A DNA stretch of 64,000 bases from Cerioporus squamosus. Its lineage: Eukaryota > Basidiomycota > Agaricomycetes > Polyporales > Polyporaceae. Where the stretch lies: contig JABYQS010000013.1 in NCBI GenBank assembly GCA_022592435.1, forward strand, positions 186,001-250,000, written 5' to 3'. Positions 1 to 11,175 of this stretch are shown here, in pieces (position 1 is the first letter of the stretch; each line of letters begins with the position of its first letter). The notes under the pieces are model-generated. The model did no database searches and was not told the DNA's origin. It worked only from the letters and a program-made list of their open reading frames with translations. Made by a program: the position numbers and the translations under genes.

Positions 1-3000
1 CGCCCTCTCCGAGATCAGTGTGCTACTCCTGGGACCACGCGGTGCAGCGCGAGTGGGCATCGTCTTCGACCTGTTGAGTTCAGCAGATCTCAAGGCAGAC
101 AAGGGCGATGCCGACGCGGGTGATGAAGCATCCGTCGGTGTCCGGAAGCCTCGGTGCCATTCTTCAGGAGGCGAAGGCAACTGGGGAGAACGGCCGTTGA
201 TGGGTGACCGTCCCTCTTCCGCGAGCGGGCTCATCATGCTGGTCTGCCTGCGGACGACTGGCGATGCTGACGGTGCTGACGCTAAGTCTGGCGTCGAAGG
301 CAAGGGCCCGAATGTTGACATCGGCCGAGGACCTGCTGATGAGATGCGTCGATTGACAGCCGGGTGCGATGGCAGACCGGACATGCGGTTGAGGGACCGT
401 TGAGTGGGTGCCACTGGCGGCACGTCTCCGTTCAGCGGCTGGACGGTCGAGATGGGGCGCGCACCGAGAGGTCGGGGCGGTGTCGAAGGCGCAACAGACA
501 CGGGGGTGGCGCTGACAGTCCCCGAACGCGAACGCGAGCGAACCAACCCAGGTGCTGGCGCCGGCGATGCTGGTGCTGGTGCAGGAGCGGTCACCATTTC
601 GAAGAGGAGGGGAGAAGCCGGGTCAGCATCTGAGCCTGTAGGACTTGGCTCAACCGCGACGATGGTGGGGATAGCCATATGTTCATTCGGGTGGTCCTCA
701 TCGCGAAGATTCATCTCGGCCGGGCGACGAGGCGGTCGAGGGAGCGCTGCCGTAGGAGCGGGGACAGGCGGATCTGAGCGCGAGGTGGCGCGCGCACGCG
801 GAGGGGACGGCGCACGAGCCGGGGAGGGAGCACGAACTGGCGCGAACGTCGGTACTGGAGGTGGTGGACGCGCTGGGGCAGGTGCGGGCGGAGGTGGCAT
901 GCTTGTTCGCATATGTGAACGCGTGGGCGAGGGCACAGGATCGGATGTGCGGATACGTGCTGTTGCTTGCACCTCAGCAAAAACCTCAGCACGCAGCTCC
1001 ATATGGCTATACTTCGGCTTCCTACGCTCGTGTACGGGTGCGCTCACGGAGTGCGACCTTCAGCAAACAGCTGTGTCACGAGTTCCGCATGAGTGAACCT
1101 AGGCTTCCTAGCTACACGAGTCTTCGTCGCTGAGGTTATGGTGGACCGAGTTGCAGGTCCCCATGAACTCGGATAAACCTCAATGAACGGGTAAACCGCC
1201 GGATCTGGTCAAGGTTATGTCAAACGACAGCTTCCATTGCGAAGATAGGATGCTTACAGATAACCAGGTGGGGGTACTGCGACACCGCGGGGACCTTGCC
1301 GGCCAATTCCACATTTATGCTCGTGTCCTCCGACGCTACCGTAGGGTAGATGACAAGGTGTGGATACACAGGCGGGTCTGCAAGACTTGTCAGTATCTGT
1401 GCACGCTACGTCGAGATAAAACATACAAGGGCAAATGTTGGGATATAACGAAGGTAGCTCCACGGTAACACCGCGTCCTATGCGGGCAGAGGAAAGCGGG
1501 AGTCCGGATATGGCAGACATGGGCCTCATGGTATGCGCATTTCTGGGCAAGGGCGGGACAGGAGGCAAGCCGCGCTTCCAGGAAGGCTTTCGGGCATGTC
1601 CGTTCGCAACCTTGTTCGCGATGTTACTGGGCATGTCGGCCGCGGGAAGCCTCCCGCGCGCATTGTACGCATTGGTGGGAGGGTAAAGCGTGTCCAAACT
1701 GTACGGGTACACCGCAGGGTCTGAAGCACCGCGTTCAAGAAGAAGAACAAGGATAACAAGTCATGATACTCACAGATGTTGAAAACCGGGTAGCAGCACG
1801 GCAGCGTTACATCGATACCACCGTCGGCGCGATCGCTCTTGATAGGGACCTCTGGGTAGATGTCATATACGCTCCATGGATACGCAGGGGGGTCTGTATA
1901 TGGAGGTGTGAACATTGCGTACGAAGGCGTGACATGGTCACTCACAGATCTCCAGAACGGGGTAGGCCTTTGACAAGGTAACCACGACTTCGCGACTGGC
2001 ACGAGCAATCACAGATGCATTCCAGTCCGACAAAGAGGGGTCTAGACGAAGGTCAACACAGTACTGTCAATCCACGGAGCTGGACCCACTCACAGATGTC
2101 GAAGATCGGATACTGCCATTCTACGCCGACGGCTACGACTGAAGACCGTTCCAAGGACGATTCCTCCGGAATAATTGCGGGGTAGATCTTATCCAAGCAA
2201 TAGGGATACACCGAAGGGTCTGGCTGATGCATGAGTACGGTGCTTGGCAAAACGTGACTGCGTGCTTACAGATGTCGAAGATCGGGTAGGATGCCGAGAG
2301 TTGAACCTGTACCGAAGAGAGTTTCTTGGAGAGCACATTGACCGCGGGGTAGGCGTTATTGGGGGAACGATGATACACAGCGGGGTCTGCGAACATTACT
2401 CAGCCAGGCATCGCAGGGTTCATGTGCGGTACTTACAGATGTCGAAGACAGGATAGCCTGGAGCCCTCCGTACAGAGGATCTAGTGGTGACAATATTGCG
2501 GGAGTCATTGTGCACAGTAGGATAGATGGTCAAGTGCGGATAGACAGCAGGATCTGCAGTGCGCCTGTGAGCTTTCCACGCTCTGAGTGACACTAAGCAC
2601 TCACAAGGCTCTAGGTTAGGGTACGAAGACGACAGAGCGGTGGGAAGTTCCTTAGATCCAGACTGCGCGATGGTCAGAGCAGGAGGGTAGATGTTGAGAG
2701 AGGGGTAGACGGCCGGGTCTGCGTAGTAGGCATACATTAGTCGAAGTTCTCAATTCGCGAGTTCACTGACGGAACTCACAAAGATCGAAGATTGGGTATG
2801 CCGCACCACGGTTCACCGCAGGAGCACCGAGCTTGCGATCATCCAAGGTCAAGAGAGCCGGGTAAATGTCGAACGAAGGGTAGACGGCGGGGTAGATATC
2901 CAAGACGGGGTAGCCGAGTGTCGCGCCGGGAGCTTCACGTGCCTCAGATCGCCGTTTACGCTCTGCCGGAGGGGGAAAGACAAAGTCACTCATGCGCTGC

Positions 3001-4894
3001 ACCTGCTGGTTGCGCTCGGTGTATGGCCAAACATGTTGCCACGACGATGCATGAGCGGCATCGTAGTAGGGGAAGACCAAGTTGTGTGACTGAGCTGGAT
3101 TGTAGTAGGGGTACACCATGTTGTAAGGCTGGCCAGCCTCAGCGGTCCTACGACGGAACCTTGGCGAGTTTGGCGCACTGTCCGCCGCGCGCCAACCAAG
3201 GTCAGGCGAAGGGACACGAGACAGCAATACCGGTGACGGCGGGTACGAGGAGGGAGCTCCCCACGATGTTGCGGTGGTCGGAGTAACTGGTCGACTGGCC
3301 AAGAACCTTCCAGCGATATCAATGGAGGGTGCAGTCGAAAACGCCGCGGGAGAGGGAGGGTACTCGGAGGGCGCACCCCAGCTCGTGGCAGTGGTTGGGG
3401 TAGGCGGGACGTCCTCAAACATTCGCCATGCAATGTCGGGTGAGGGCAGACGCGACATATACGAGATCGGCGAGAGCGGCTCGTAGTCATCGTCAGGTCC
3501 GAAAGACGTGCAGACGGAGGCCGTAAGGCACACCGAACCCTCGCCACGCCTGTCCATGTGTACGGACGGTACGCGATCCCACGAGTACACGGATTCCATA
3601 TCGTATTCCGGTGGCCCGACGGAAGACACCGACCAGGTGTAGTCATCCAAGTTGAGCTCGAACTCGGATGCGCTGGCGGTGGGAAGGTCCTCGATGGTGT
3701 TGGGCATGTTCACAGGGTCGAGACTGGTCTGCCCAGTTGCTGCCATCGGGCTCCGCGCTGCCGCGGTCGCACTCATGCGCCACGAGCGAACACGGTGATC
3801 AATGTCCTTCTTGGCCGTTGCCGGCTCATCTTCCTGCACAATTGGGGAAAGAGCTTGTTGCGTGAGGCCCTGTCTCGCGGTATGGCTGGGGGGCGACTCG
3901 TCGCGCGGTACGAGCTTGGACCCGGACCGAACGGATGCCCCGTCAAAACGATCCAGAAGCGACAATTTCTTGATGTTGCGCCCTGTGGCTCTAGCTGCAT
4001 TCTGCGGCGCCAGAGAAATCACGTCCGTTTGGTCGTCGGCAGGCTCATTGATGGAACCCTGGCTGTCCGCACGCCAATGCGACAGTGACTGCGGGCGTGA
4101 CGGAGCAACCGACTGCGGAACGTCGGCGTACTCGCGACGTGAGGATGCCAACCAAGAGTCGTACCAGCGAGCCTTCGTCATGTCGATGTCGAACTCTATT
4201 TGACCACTGATGGGCAGCTGAGCGACAGGGAGGGACGGCGAACGGGCATCGAAGAGATGGCTCCAGAGCAGGGGCCAGGTATCGTCCGACACTCGTGGGG
4301 ACAGAGCAACGCCGCCATGCGTGGTCTGCAGGTATACACACAAACCGTGGATGCTGGGGAACTGGAACTCACGGGCGATGGCGCCAAGCTGACTGTTCAG
4401 CTATATACATGGTTGAGTGGGCGCCGCATTGCTCGAAGAAAGGCACTACTCACAGTCGGGTAGAGAGGCATGAGAATTCCGCTGGACAACCGACGGGAGG
4501 GTCCGGACGAGAGGGTATGACCGAGATGTCCGTGTTCCCTCGTGAACGAGATAGGCGGAATCACGACCACCAGCCACTTGAGACCTCGCTGCACGACTCG
4601 CTCCCTAGCCTCGCGAACACTGGAGTTGACATACGTGACGGAGGGCCGCTTCCTGTGGAGGGTCGCATATGGCGAAGCGTAGGGGGAGTCAAGCATAGAT
4701 GGGGGCATGTGAGGAGGCAAGGGCTCCGTCTCCAGTCCAGTGATATTCTGCGCAGGAAGGGTCTGGTGCGGCATCTCGTAGTCTGTGTCCGGCGGGGTGA
4801 GGGGGTGCGCGGGACGAGGGAGGTCGAATAAATAGGGCTTCTGAGGGAGATGATGACCCGCCTGAGGCGGCATCGGTGCTGTGAGGTGGGACAT
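1..4894 (-). CDS. Large protein with tandem Tyr-Pro repeat exons (3' end outside window)
   Basis: Function unknown. Exons read by eye, 5' to 3': 4894-4454, 4388-2780, 2718-2605, 2553-2437, 2386-2270, 2219-2094, 2041-1946, 1893-1774, 1720-1427, 1377-1258, 1204-1048, then an open frame from about 1006 to the window edge. The N-terminus (start ATG at 4894) is a compact conserved-looking region containing LVVVIPPISF, LGHTLSSGPSRRLSSG and, after intron 1, AIAREFQFPSIHGL. I recognise this style of domain from Agaricomycete hypothetical proteins but cannot name it. Exon 2 is Ser/Pro-rich and holds three 39-residue tandem units. From its end onward each small exon encodes a unit of the type YPxFDIYPAVYPxxxIYP. 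The last part is Pro/Ala/Ser-rich and probably disordered. The junction near 1048 is uncertain: the frame stops at 1044-1046 unless a 41-nt intron (1007-1047) or a missing base is assumed. No signal peptide is obvious. Confidence 0.72.
1048..2780 (-). repeat. Array of nine duplicated phase-1 exons encoding Tyr-Pro repeat units
   Basis: Every intron here interrupts the same Tyr codon after its first base, in the motif [FL][DNE][ILP](Y)P. Each donor follows the T and each acceptor is followed by AC or AT completing Tyr. Exon lengths are 114 (2605-2718), 117 (2437-2553), 117 (2270-2386), 126 (2094-2219), 96 (1946-2041), 120 (1774-1893), 294 (1427-1720) and 120 (1258-1377). All are multiples of three. 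The last unit is at 1048-1204. Introns are 49-61 nt. Unit starts read YPAVYP, YPAVYP, YPAVYH, YPSVYP, YPSLSD, YPPAYP, YPAVYP, YPPVYP, YPAVYP. Unit ends read YPNLEP, YPVFDI, YPIFDI, YPIFDI, YPVLEI, YPVFNI, YPNICP, YPHLVI. The interior of each unit is poorly conserved, so this is an old or relaxed duplication. Confidence 0.85.
3160..3455 (-). repeat. 117-nt (39-residue) tandem repeat inside exon 2
   Basis: Two full units (3339-3455 and 3222-3338) and a truncated third (from 3221) lie head to tail within the large exon of the first gene. Shared residues are PSPDIAWR / PSIDIAGR / PSPDLGWR and the nearly identical core TPTTATSWGAPS followed by YPPSP. The period equals the 117 nt of two of the downstream repeat exons, although the sequence is different. 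The repeat was seen directly; any role is unknown. Confidence 0.8.
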
Positions 4895-5461
4895 TAGGGC
4901 GACAGACGGCGCAAGAATACGAGTGGACTAGAGAAGGGAGGAGGTCGGAAACCGCTGGCTCGCAGCGCGGTGAAGAAGATGACAAACGGCTGAAAGCCGC
5001 AACAGCTAGAGCTGGAGGGAATATGGAAGAGGTCTGGGATGAGAAAGCGAAAGAAATGCCAGACTGGGCTGTGTGCGATGTATAAGACGAGGAGGAACAG
5101 AGCGTGATTGGATCACAGCATCAGACAGCCAACTGGACGTTGGGAATCTCCAGGGCGACCGTGGCAATCCCGGCGTCGACGTCGACAGAGAAAGAGAGCC
5201 TGCTTTCTCGTGAGCAGCCGGGAGTCCTGGGACGAGCACGAGGAGGAGAGCGACGACGAACGAGCGAAGAGTGGGATTTGCGCTTGACTTCATGCCTCTT
5301 CCAGTACCCGGTGGCCATGGTACCATGGGCGCTACCGACACCGCACCGGCACTCCGGCAGGCACGGGAGCCGCCGAGATCCTGCCCGATCTAGACGGAGC
5401 TATCGAGGACGCGTCGCGCAAGTACTGAGGCACTCAGCCACCCGTCCCCATCCCCTGCGCT
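4895..5461. promoter_or_regulatory. Divergent intergenic region between the repeat-exon gene and CSN4
   Basis: This 567 bp gap separates two divergent start codons. It contains a GTATAAGACG stretch near 5079-5088 that could be a weak TATA element. I see no convincing coding exon or structural RNA. Short open frames on both strands have no recognisable similarity and poor codon use. Confidence 0.5.
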
Positions 5462-7028
5462 ATGGAGGGCAAACTTGCTCAGTTCGCGACTCTCAACCAG
5501 AAAGACAAAGTTGCTGCATACCAGAACCTCTTCAACGAGCTCATTGCCCGCGAAGATCAGACTAACCTCCCCGCGGACATCCACACGCTCGTGGACAATG
5601 TGGTCAACCAGGAGAGCGTGGGGCTTGTGATCAGCAGGCTCATCCTATCCGAGCTGGTCAAGGCACTGTCAGAGGGAAAGGTCAAGGACACGGAGCTGAG
5701 GAAGGCGATTGTACAGGATACGCTCAATATCATCCAGCCTCGCGTCGTGAGTTATGAGGAGCAGGTGAGTGCGCCGCCCTCCTAGGACGCTGTGGCGCCC
5801 ATGAACATGTCTTCAGATCAATACTTTGAGATTCCAACTGGCGAACATCCTAGAAGAAGAGGAGGAATGGAGTGAGGCTGCACGCGTGCTCATGGGGATC
5901 TCACTTGATTCTGGTCAGAGGTATGGGCTGCGTTGTTCGTCCTGTGGCGCGAGTTGAGAACCACCCTTAGGGCACTCCCGGACCAGGAGAAGCTGCAGGT
6001 GTACATCCGTATCGTCCGTCTTCTGCTCGAGGACGAGGACTCAGTACAGGCAGAGCGGTTTTACAACCGTGCTGCCCTCCTCGCGCACACGACCACGGAC
6101 AAGGAGACCCTTCTCGCGTTCAAGCTTTGTCAGGCGCGCATTAGCGACTACAGCCGCAAATTCCTCGAAGCTGCGAGCCGTTATCATGAGTTGAGCTGGG
6201 TACCAGAGATTGATGAAGAGGAGCGAAGCCATATGCTGTGAGTATGCCGTGAATTGATCCCCTAGACAGATATCCTGACGTCGAACTCGTAGCTCTGCAG
6301 CAATGACATGCGCTGTCCTCGCGCCTGCAGGCCCCAACCGGTCACGCGTCCTCGCCTCGTTGTGCCGAGACGAGCGTACACAAGAACTGCCTTCATTCAA
6401 GATCATGGAGAAGATGTTCCGTGATCGCATCCTCCGGTCAAACGAGATCAAGGAGTTCGAGGGCACGCTCAAGCCGCACCAACTCGCCCAGATCGAGATC
6501 TCGAACAACGATCGTCTTGCTGCGTCCGTTGTCGCTGACGAGGAGGAGGCGAACGACCCGACGGTGAGCACGCGGAAGGGCCCGTCGACTGTCCTCGATC
6601 GAGCCGTCATGGAGCACAACCTGCTCGCGAGCTCGAAGGTGTACAACAACATCACCTTCCGCGGGCTCGGCGCGCTCCTTGATGTCACGCCTGGAGCAGC
6701 TGAGAACATGGCACGAAAGATGATCGAGCAGGGACGGCTGAAAGGCACAATTGACCAGGTCGAGAAGCTCATCTCATTCGAGGTCATGGGCGAGGAGGAC
6801 GATGCTCAGGGGAAGGCAGGAGGTCTCGGTGACGTCGAGCAGGTCGAAGAGGACACTGGAGCACCGTTCACTAAGCGGTGGGACATGCAGATCCGTATCA
6901 CTGCTGCTAATGTGAGTACGCATGCGACTGTGGTTTTGCCTCGTGCTGACACCTCGCACAAGGTCGAGACAATCGTTCAGCATCTGACAGAGAAGGGGCT
7001 TGTTTCATTTGAAAGCATACAGGCCTGA
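5462..7028 (+). CDS. csn4: COP9 signalosome subunit 4 (CSN4)
   Basis: Scaffold subunit of the COP9 signalosome, which removes Nedd8 from cullins. Exons are 5462-5764, 5817-5920, 5971-6237, 6293-6911 and 6963-7028, giving 452 residues. The order of conserved segments matches the family: an N-terminal helical region (SVGLVISRLILSELV), the TPR-like SEAARVLMGI and LPDQEKLQVYIRIVRLLLE, then TCAVLAPAGPNRSR and a C-terminal PCI/winged-helix part with NITFRGLGALLDVT and a closing QHLTEKGLVSFE helix. It is slightly longer than the roughly 400-residue animal protein because of an acidic insert near residues 395-415. The start is the only ATG before the conserved N-terminus. Its 3' end faces CTK1 across 151 bp. 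The identification is strong. Confidence 0.93.
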
Positions 7029-7179
7029 CCGAGTTGTACAACCGTGGATATGCATTGCGATGTATCATATGTACTTGATAGCAGATGCCGGTAGACCAGA
7101 GTCCGTGTGGCGAGTGTACAACTGGATGAAAGATGAGAGAATACATAACATGACTCGAAGCACCGCACAGATGAAAGCA

Positions 7180-10100
7180 TCACTCCTCGTTCCTCCGCTT
7201 CTTATCCCGCTCCCGCTTGCTTTCCATCTCGTGCCATTCGCCCTTAAGGGCCGAAAGTCTGCCGTCGTGTGAGTATACGCGCCAGCACATGATTTTCCCG
7301 AGATACGTACCCTACTGGAGTGGCAGCCGGAGGTTGCTCCTGGTTAAAGTACGGCGCTTCCAGAGCCTGCACGGCCGTGATGCGACGCTCGGGATCCCAA
7401 GCAAGAAGTTGCTCGGCGAGGTCGAGTCCCGCAGGAGAGAGCCACCTGGGTGGAGGGTCAGCACAAGCTCCGTAGGAGCGAGGTTCTAGGTAGCTCACTT
7501 CTTGAACAGGTCTCGAAAGCGGTTCGGGATGAACTCGTTCGGCTTGAAGATCTCGTACCACGGGAGGCTGGTGACGCCAGGCCACGACTCAGCCGTGGGC
7601 GTTCCCATGATCTTGTACACAACATAGATCTGCTGCAACTCATCCGCACCCTGAAAGACGGGTTTCTTCGTGAAGAGCTCGAGCATGATGCAACTGTATA
7701 GTGCCGAAGATGAGTTCAGAACATGGGAGCGACGTCAGATGAATTGACGCACCCCGCGCTCCACATATCGACTTCGGGGCCGTACACAGTCGCTCCGAGT
7801 AGCAGCTCCGGTGGTCTGTACCATTGAGTGATTACACGGTTCGTGTAGTCACTCTTCCGGCGCTTCTGATACACTCGCGCCAAACCGAAGTCTGCAAGCT
7901 TGAGCTCACCACGACTGTTTACCAGGATGTTCGAGCCTTTAATGTCGCGATGAATGACACCCTTGTGGTGGAGATAGGCGAGACCAGCGAGCATCTGCCG
8001 ACAGAAGGACTTCAGGTGTGCATCGGTAAACACGAACTCTGTCTGCTGCAGGATGCCGCTGAGGTCATGATCCATGTACTCGAAGACCATGTAGACCGTG
8101 CCTTACGGAGAGATGAGCACGTATAGCGTATCGCTGAGGGAGAACTCACCATGTGATACCATCATCTCGTACAACCGCAACACATTCTCGTGGCGAAGCG
8201 ACTGCAACAGCTTGACCTCCCGCATGGCAGTGACGGGGAAACCCTCCTTCTCACCCTCCATCTTGATTTGCTTGAGAGCAACCATCCTGCCAGTAGCTGT
8301 GTGGCTGGCCTTGTAGACCTTACCGAACGTCCCTGTACCGACGTGGCCCAGTACAACATACAGCTTCTCCTTGGGAGGGTCTGGCTTAGTAGGCTGTCTA
8401 GACTGTTGCGATCGGCCGTTTCGAGGATTGCGCCGGTGGGATTGTCGAGGGCTCTCCTCCATATCAACAGACGACTGTCGAGAGTGCCGTCCACCATGCG
8501 GCGGGGTGTCGCCATTCAATCGAGTCGTCTGCAGTTCTGGCGAGTCCGCACGGGAGCTGGGAGGTCCAGTATGCTTCGACGTGTGGGGTGGACTATCGTC
8601 GTCGTCATCACCAGGGAAGAATCGCTTGAGAGAGTTGGTGCTGGCCGACCCGATCGGCTTGAACCCTGGCTTCCTTCCCGACGGCCCCGCGTTGGAGGCG
8701 GAGGCAACAACCTTGCGTGTCTGCTCAGGAGATCGGTGTGTCGGCGGAGGAGAGGATCGACGTGGAGGCGAACGATTCCTCGGAGGTGGCATGGATGTGG
8801 CTGGACGCTCAGGTAGAGAGGCGGAAGGGAAAAGCTGGAAATGTCTCAACAGCATGCACAGTGATGAGACAGAAAGTGAGACACACGTCGGATAGCTTCC
8901 CATTAGAATTCTTGTTCTTCCCCTTCCGGTTTTGACCGTTGCGGAACTTGGGCAAGGACATAGGAATGTCCTTGATGGAGGTCGCAGGTGGTAACCGATG
9001 AACAGCTTTAGGCCGCTCCTTGGGACTTTGGGTAGGACTCCGGCTCCGACTGCGACTGTAGCTGGAGGTCGACAAGTTCCTACGCCTACCACGTCCGCGA
9101 CTGTCAACGCTCCGAGGGGATGGAGAACGTGAGTAGCGCCTGTCACGGCGGGAGTCATGACCACGCTGCCTGTCAGAATATGCTGGACTCCTGCCGCCAC
9201 GTATTGGGCTGTCGTTCCTACGACGACGCTTGGGTGTATCGAATGAGCGAGAGCGACTGCGGGAGAAACGACGAGAGTGATACGAGTCAGCCGGCGAACG
9301 AGAGCGGCCGCGGGATGTCGAACGAGGGTGTCGGCGTTTGCCCGTCGTCGACGAGGGGGCATGCTTCTTCGAGGAGCTAGGCTCGCGGCGAGTCCAGCTG
9401 AATAGTACTAACTCAACGCAAGAAAGCGCACAGAGCAAGGGAAGAACGTACTTGTTCAATTGACTGTCATCGTCGCGCCAACTGCGTTTTTGCTGCAGCT
9501 GTTGCTGTTGCTGATGCTGGTGCTTCTCCTTTTTCTTGCCTGACTTGTTCTTCGACTTCGACTTGCCCGAACCCTGGCCCTTCTGGTTGGAAGCTGAGTT
9601 CGGGCCTCCATCGTGGCCAGGCTGCCACGACGCAGCGGGCTCCCATTGGCGATCCTCTCGATGGGAGGAGTCGGCACGATTGGAAGACCACCCACGATCC
9701 TCCCAACCCGCGACCGACTGCCGCCTCGATTCCCAGCCCTTGTCCCTCTCCCGCTCCTTCTGCAATGAACCACCGTCCCTCCGGTCCCCACGTCTGTCGT
9801 CCCACCTATCGTCGTCGTAACGAGAGCGACTGTCTTGCGACGACCGCCCATAGCCGCCAGAACGGTCATCATGACGGCTTGTTGGTGTCCAACCCCCCTT
9901 ATCCTGCAGAGACGAAGCTGAATACGCATGGTCACGGCCCTCCGGCCACTCACGAGCAGAAGAAAACCACCGTACGTCGTTGTGCCCACGTCCTGCCCGC
10001 CCATCTCCGTCCCGTGTGTCGTGTGGGTCTCCTCCCCTGCGTGGGTCGTCTCTTCGGTCGTAGCTGTACCGGTCCCCGCTGTCTGCCATTCGCCAGCGGT

Positions 10101-10308
10101 CGTCGACGTCGTTACGGCTTCGTGTGCTTGCGTCGTCTCGTCGCATGTCGTGGCCGTTGCGTGATGAGGCGGGTGAGCGTTGGTGGTAACGGTCTTGTTG
10201 GGGGTGAGCGTGAGTCCGAGCGGCTGTACTGACATGGACGCGTGACGCCAAACCTGAGCTGGGCTCTTCAAATCCCGGACTGGCTCGTCGCCTCTTGTTG
10301 GAGTGCAT
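7180..10308 (-). CDS. ctk1: CTD kinase catalytic subunit (CTK1/CDK12-type) with N-terminal RS domain
   Basis: Cyclin-dependent kinase expected to phosphorylate Ser2 of the RNA polymerase II C-terminal domain. Exons are 10308-9452, 9397-8887, 8834-8150, 8101-7753, 7693-7499, 7445-7311 and 7258-7180, giving 936 residues. The first about 500 residues are Arg/Asp/Ser-rich, with long RSRSRS-type stretches and a Q-rich run. The kinase domain then shows the P-loop GTGTFGKVYKA, the cyclin-binding helix GFPVTAMRE (PITAIRE-like), catalytic HRDIKGSNIL, DFGLAR, and a T-loop ending TQWYRPPELLLG. The C-terminus is a short basic tail. Yeast Ctk1 has a much shorter N-terminus. The RS domain resembles animal CDK12/13, which supports a link to splicing. 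Exon sums keep frame. The 5' start is the first ATG of the Arg/Ser-rich frame. Confidence 0.92.
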
Positions 10309-11175
10309 GAGTTTGTGGGTTGAGTTCGTGTGCGAGGTGATGGGCGGAGGCGAGACGAGCGTCGGCTGGCTCGGACTTGGACGCTCGCGTTACGTGTGGA
10401 ATCGTGACGGCGCAGAGTAAAGGGATCGCCCTCCCAAACACAATCCGGGGCCGTTCAATTTTATGCAACACGGAGTATCCTCAAAGCAATCAGAAACGTG
10501 TCGTATGCCTCTTGCAGCTTGGATATCGCAGTAAAGGCTGAAGGCGAGGGTCGCAAAGAGGCCGGCGGCGGCGAAGTCAGCAAACCTTCAATGTCACCGC
10601 GCTATCCACAACTGAACAGCACTTACTTCTGTGGGCTCCAAGACGCGCCGAGCCTATATTAGCCTAACAATAGTCAGAGCATACAGATACCGACAGCAGC
10701 AGAGCAGTAAAGAGCAGCGAGGGCCTGAGCCAGACGGTCGTGGAACGAGCGTGAGCTTGTGGCACCGCCAACAGAGGGGGGAGCTCGAATGCCAATCTTC
10801 TCTATTCTGGCATGAGCTCGACAAGCAACGCTATTTACTCGACTCCGGCCCCAGGAGTGTCTCTGAGAAGTGCTGGGAAGCAGAGACGACCATACCGTGG
10901 CAGAAGTCAGCCGAGATGGTCATGGTGTTTTACTTCAAGCCGCAGACCATTGCTGCAGACGATTTCCACCGGTGCCGCGAGGCGCGGACGGTCCGACGTA
11001 GCACGACAATCGTCCGCGCTACTCCGTGTATCGTGCTGCTAGTTTGCTGAGAGCACTAAACCGACTGCAAACAGTGTAGGACAGTCTGAGGGTAGTGTAC
11101 ATTGGAGGAGACAGAATACAGAGGCACGATTGTTACAGTAAGATCCAGTAGTACATCCACAAGCGCCACAAGTAA
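10309..11175. other. Intergenic region upstream of CTK1
   Basis: About 870 bp lie between the CTK1 start and the 3' end of the WD40 gene. An open frame at 10631-11050 (+) has no recognisable motif, no clear ATG context and Arg/Gln-rich composition. I do not call it a gene. The 3' part presumably holds the terminator and untranslated region of the WD40 gene. No tRNA fold was noticed. Confidence 0.4.

Noticed and set aside
404..1096. Long plus-strand open frame rich in Gly/Ala/Glu
   Set aside because: It is the complement of the Pro/Ala/Ser-rich minus-strand frame, which continues the first gene. The Gly/Ala composition is what antisense of such sequence gives.
1217..2456. Several short plus-strand frames with similar wording, each near a TACAGATGTCGAAG-like motif
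   Set aside because: These are antisense shadows of the repeat exons. The recurring words are the complement of the splice donor plus the Phe-Asp-Ile codons.
10631..11050. 139-codon plus-strand frame upstream of CTK1
   Set aside because: No recognisable motif, no good start context and no splice partners; more likely chance in GC-rich DNA.
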